Shown in pieces: positions 7,159 through 8,033 of a stretch of 8,033 nt of DNA (within the stretch, counting starts at the first letter, position 1; the number at the start of each line of letters is the position of its first letter). Under the pieces are notes generated by a model. That model was not told the DNA's origin. It worked only from the letters and a program-made list of their open reading frames with translations, and searched no databases. The position numbers were made by a program, and so were the translations under genes. This stretch comes from an uncultured Pseudomonadota bacterium (GTDB taxonomy: Bacteria > Pseudomonadota > Gammaproteobacteria > Steroidobacterales > Steroidobacteraceae): positions 1 through 8,033 of the forward strand of contig CAITAM010000177.1 in NCBI GenBank assembly GCA_903890265.1, read 5' to 3'.

Positions 7159-8033
7159 GTGCGTTTCATCAGCCGTCTGCTGCTCCTTTGCGGCTCGCTC
7201 GCCTTCACCGGCGTCGCATGCGCGGCGGCACCGGGTCCGGTCGAGGCCCGGCCCCAGTGGTCGAGAACGCTCGACACGATTGCCCAGGGCGTCGTGGCGA
7301 TTCAAGTCGATCTCAACCGGGCGTTTGACACCGAGAACAGCACGACCGCGCAGGCCACGGGCTTCGTAGTCGATGCCAAGCTCGGGCTCATCCTCACCAA
7401 TCGCCATGTCGTCACGAGCGGTCCGGTAACGGCTCGTGCCATTTTCGTGAACCGCGAGGAAGTCCAGCTCTACCCCGTGTACCGCGATCCGGTGCATGAC
7501 TTTGGTGTCTACCGGTACGATCCGAAGAAACTGCGATTCATCACGCCGCGCGAAATCCCGCTCTACCCGGCTGGCGCAAGAGTGGGTACCGAAATCCGCG
7601 TAGTCGGCAACGATGCCGGCGAGCAGCTCTCGTTCCTCGCCGGGACCATCGCCCGTCTCGACCGGCAGGCGCCGGCGTACGGCATCGGACGGTACAACGA
7701 TTTCAACACGTTCTACTACCAGGCGGCGTCGAGCACGTCCGGCGGGTCGTCGGGTTCCCCGGTCGTCGACATCGAAGGCCGCGCGATCGCCCTCAATGCC
7801 GGCGGTGCAACCGGCGCGGCATCGAGCTTCTACCTGCCGCTCGATCGGGTCGTGCGGGCGCTCGACTACCTGCGCCACGGGCAGGTCGTGCCGCGCGGCA
7901 CGCTCGAGACCGTCTTCGAATACACGCCGTACGATGAGCTGCGCAGGCTGGGTCTGACATCGGGCACCGAAGCCGCCACGCGCGCCGCGTTCCCGAAGCA
8001 GGTCGGCATGCTCGTTGTCTCGCAGATTCAGCC
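7159..8033 (+). CDS. exported HtrA-type serine protease resembling Nma111/Deg7 (3' end missing)
   Basis: This is a trypsin-like protease of the HtrA/Deg superfamily, of which 291 residues are visible before the window ends. The GTG at 7159 precedes a signal peptide (MRFISRLLLLCGSLAFTGVACAA). C21 in GVAC could make it a lipoprotein, but the motif is poor and Sec cleavage near ACAAA is as likely. The catalytic triad is complete: H83 (TNRHVV), D114 (DPVHDFG) and S198 (GGSSGSP). Long stretches follow the fungal Nma111 / plant Deg7 branch rather than E. coli DegP: ATGFVVD, YRDPVHDFG, EIRVVGNDAGEQLS, AGTIARLDRQAPAYG, YNDFNT, FYLPLDRVVRAL, and YDELRRLGLTS at the onset of the region that precedes or begins the first PDZ domain. 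Nma111 itself is about twice the size of an ordinary HtrA, so a large 3' portion with PDZ domains is expected beyond 8033. No terminator separates it from the upstream kinase gene. Confidence 0.9.
   Translation, partial: MRFISRLLLLCGSLAFTGVACAAAPGPVEARPQWSRTLDTIAQGVVAIQVDLNRAFDTENSTTAQATGFVVDAKLGLILTNRHVVTSGPVTARAIFVNREEVQLYPVYRDPVHDFGVYRYDPKKLRFITPREIPLYPAGARVGTEIRVVGNDAGEQLSFLAGTIARLDRQAPAYGIGRYNDFNTFYYQAASSTSGGSSGSPVVDIEGRAIALNAGGATGAASSFYLPLDRVVRALDYLRHGQVVPRGTLETVFEYTPYDELRRLGLTSGTEAATRAAFPKQVGMLVVSQIQ

Noticed and set aside
7108..7878. A 256-codon minus-strand frame opposite the Nma111-like protease
   Set aside because: The plus strand encodes an intact triad and long conserved motifs. 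The antisense translation is unrecognisable.

Overview
The window is GC-rich chromosomal DNA (roughly two-thirds G+C by eye) packed with genes. It most likely comes from a gammaproteobacterium, or possibly a betaproteobacterium. The basis is a UbiI/VisC-type ubiquinone hydroxylase, the MEP-pathway enzyme IspG in its long-loop form, PhhB, and a prokaryotic DgkA. Genus-level assignment is not possible from what I can see. There are ten protein genes. The first and last are cut by the window edges. I see no RNA genes, insertion sequences, phage genes or CRISPR arrays.

Layout. (1) Positions 1-2205, plus strand: the C-terminal part of a UbiI-like FAD monooxygenase, then three tightly coupled genes. 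These are a 56-residue DUF2256 four-cysteine protein (GTG start 3 nt after the ubiI stop), a four-helix membrane protein (ATGA overlap), and a putative lipoprotein. (2) Positions 2214-5507, minus strand: ispG, phhB (ATGA overlap) and a secreted M28-family metallopeptidase with a PA domain. They read as one operon converging on the first, and a GC-rich hairpin covers both stop codons at the junction. (3) Positions 5508 to about 5746: a divergent intergenic region with a plausible ispG promoter and a nested inverted-repeat structure in front of the next gene. (4) About 5747-8033, plus strand: dgkA, a PfkB-family sugar/nucleoside kinase of the adenosine-kinase-like subgroup, and the start of an exported serine protease. 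The protease closely resembles the yeast Nma111 / plant Deg7 branch of the HtrA family and runs off the right edge.

Most genes are housekeeping: quinone, isoprenoid and pterin chemistry, and recycling of membrane-derived diacylglycerol. IspG feeds the isoprenoid pool that supplies the quinone side chain used by the UbiI pathway, but the two genes lie in separate convergent units and are probably not co-regulated. The points most worth attention are the bacterial Nma111-type protease with an export signal, the small uncharacterised trio behind ubiI, and the structured dgkA leader. I see no convincing new multi-gene system in this window.
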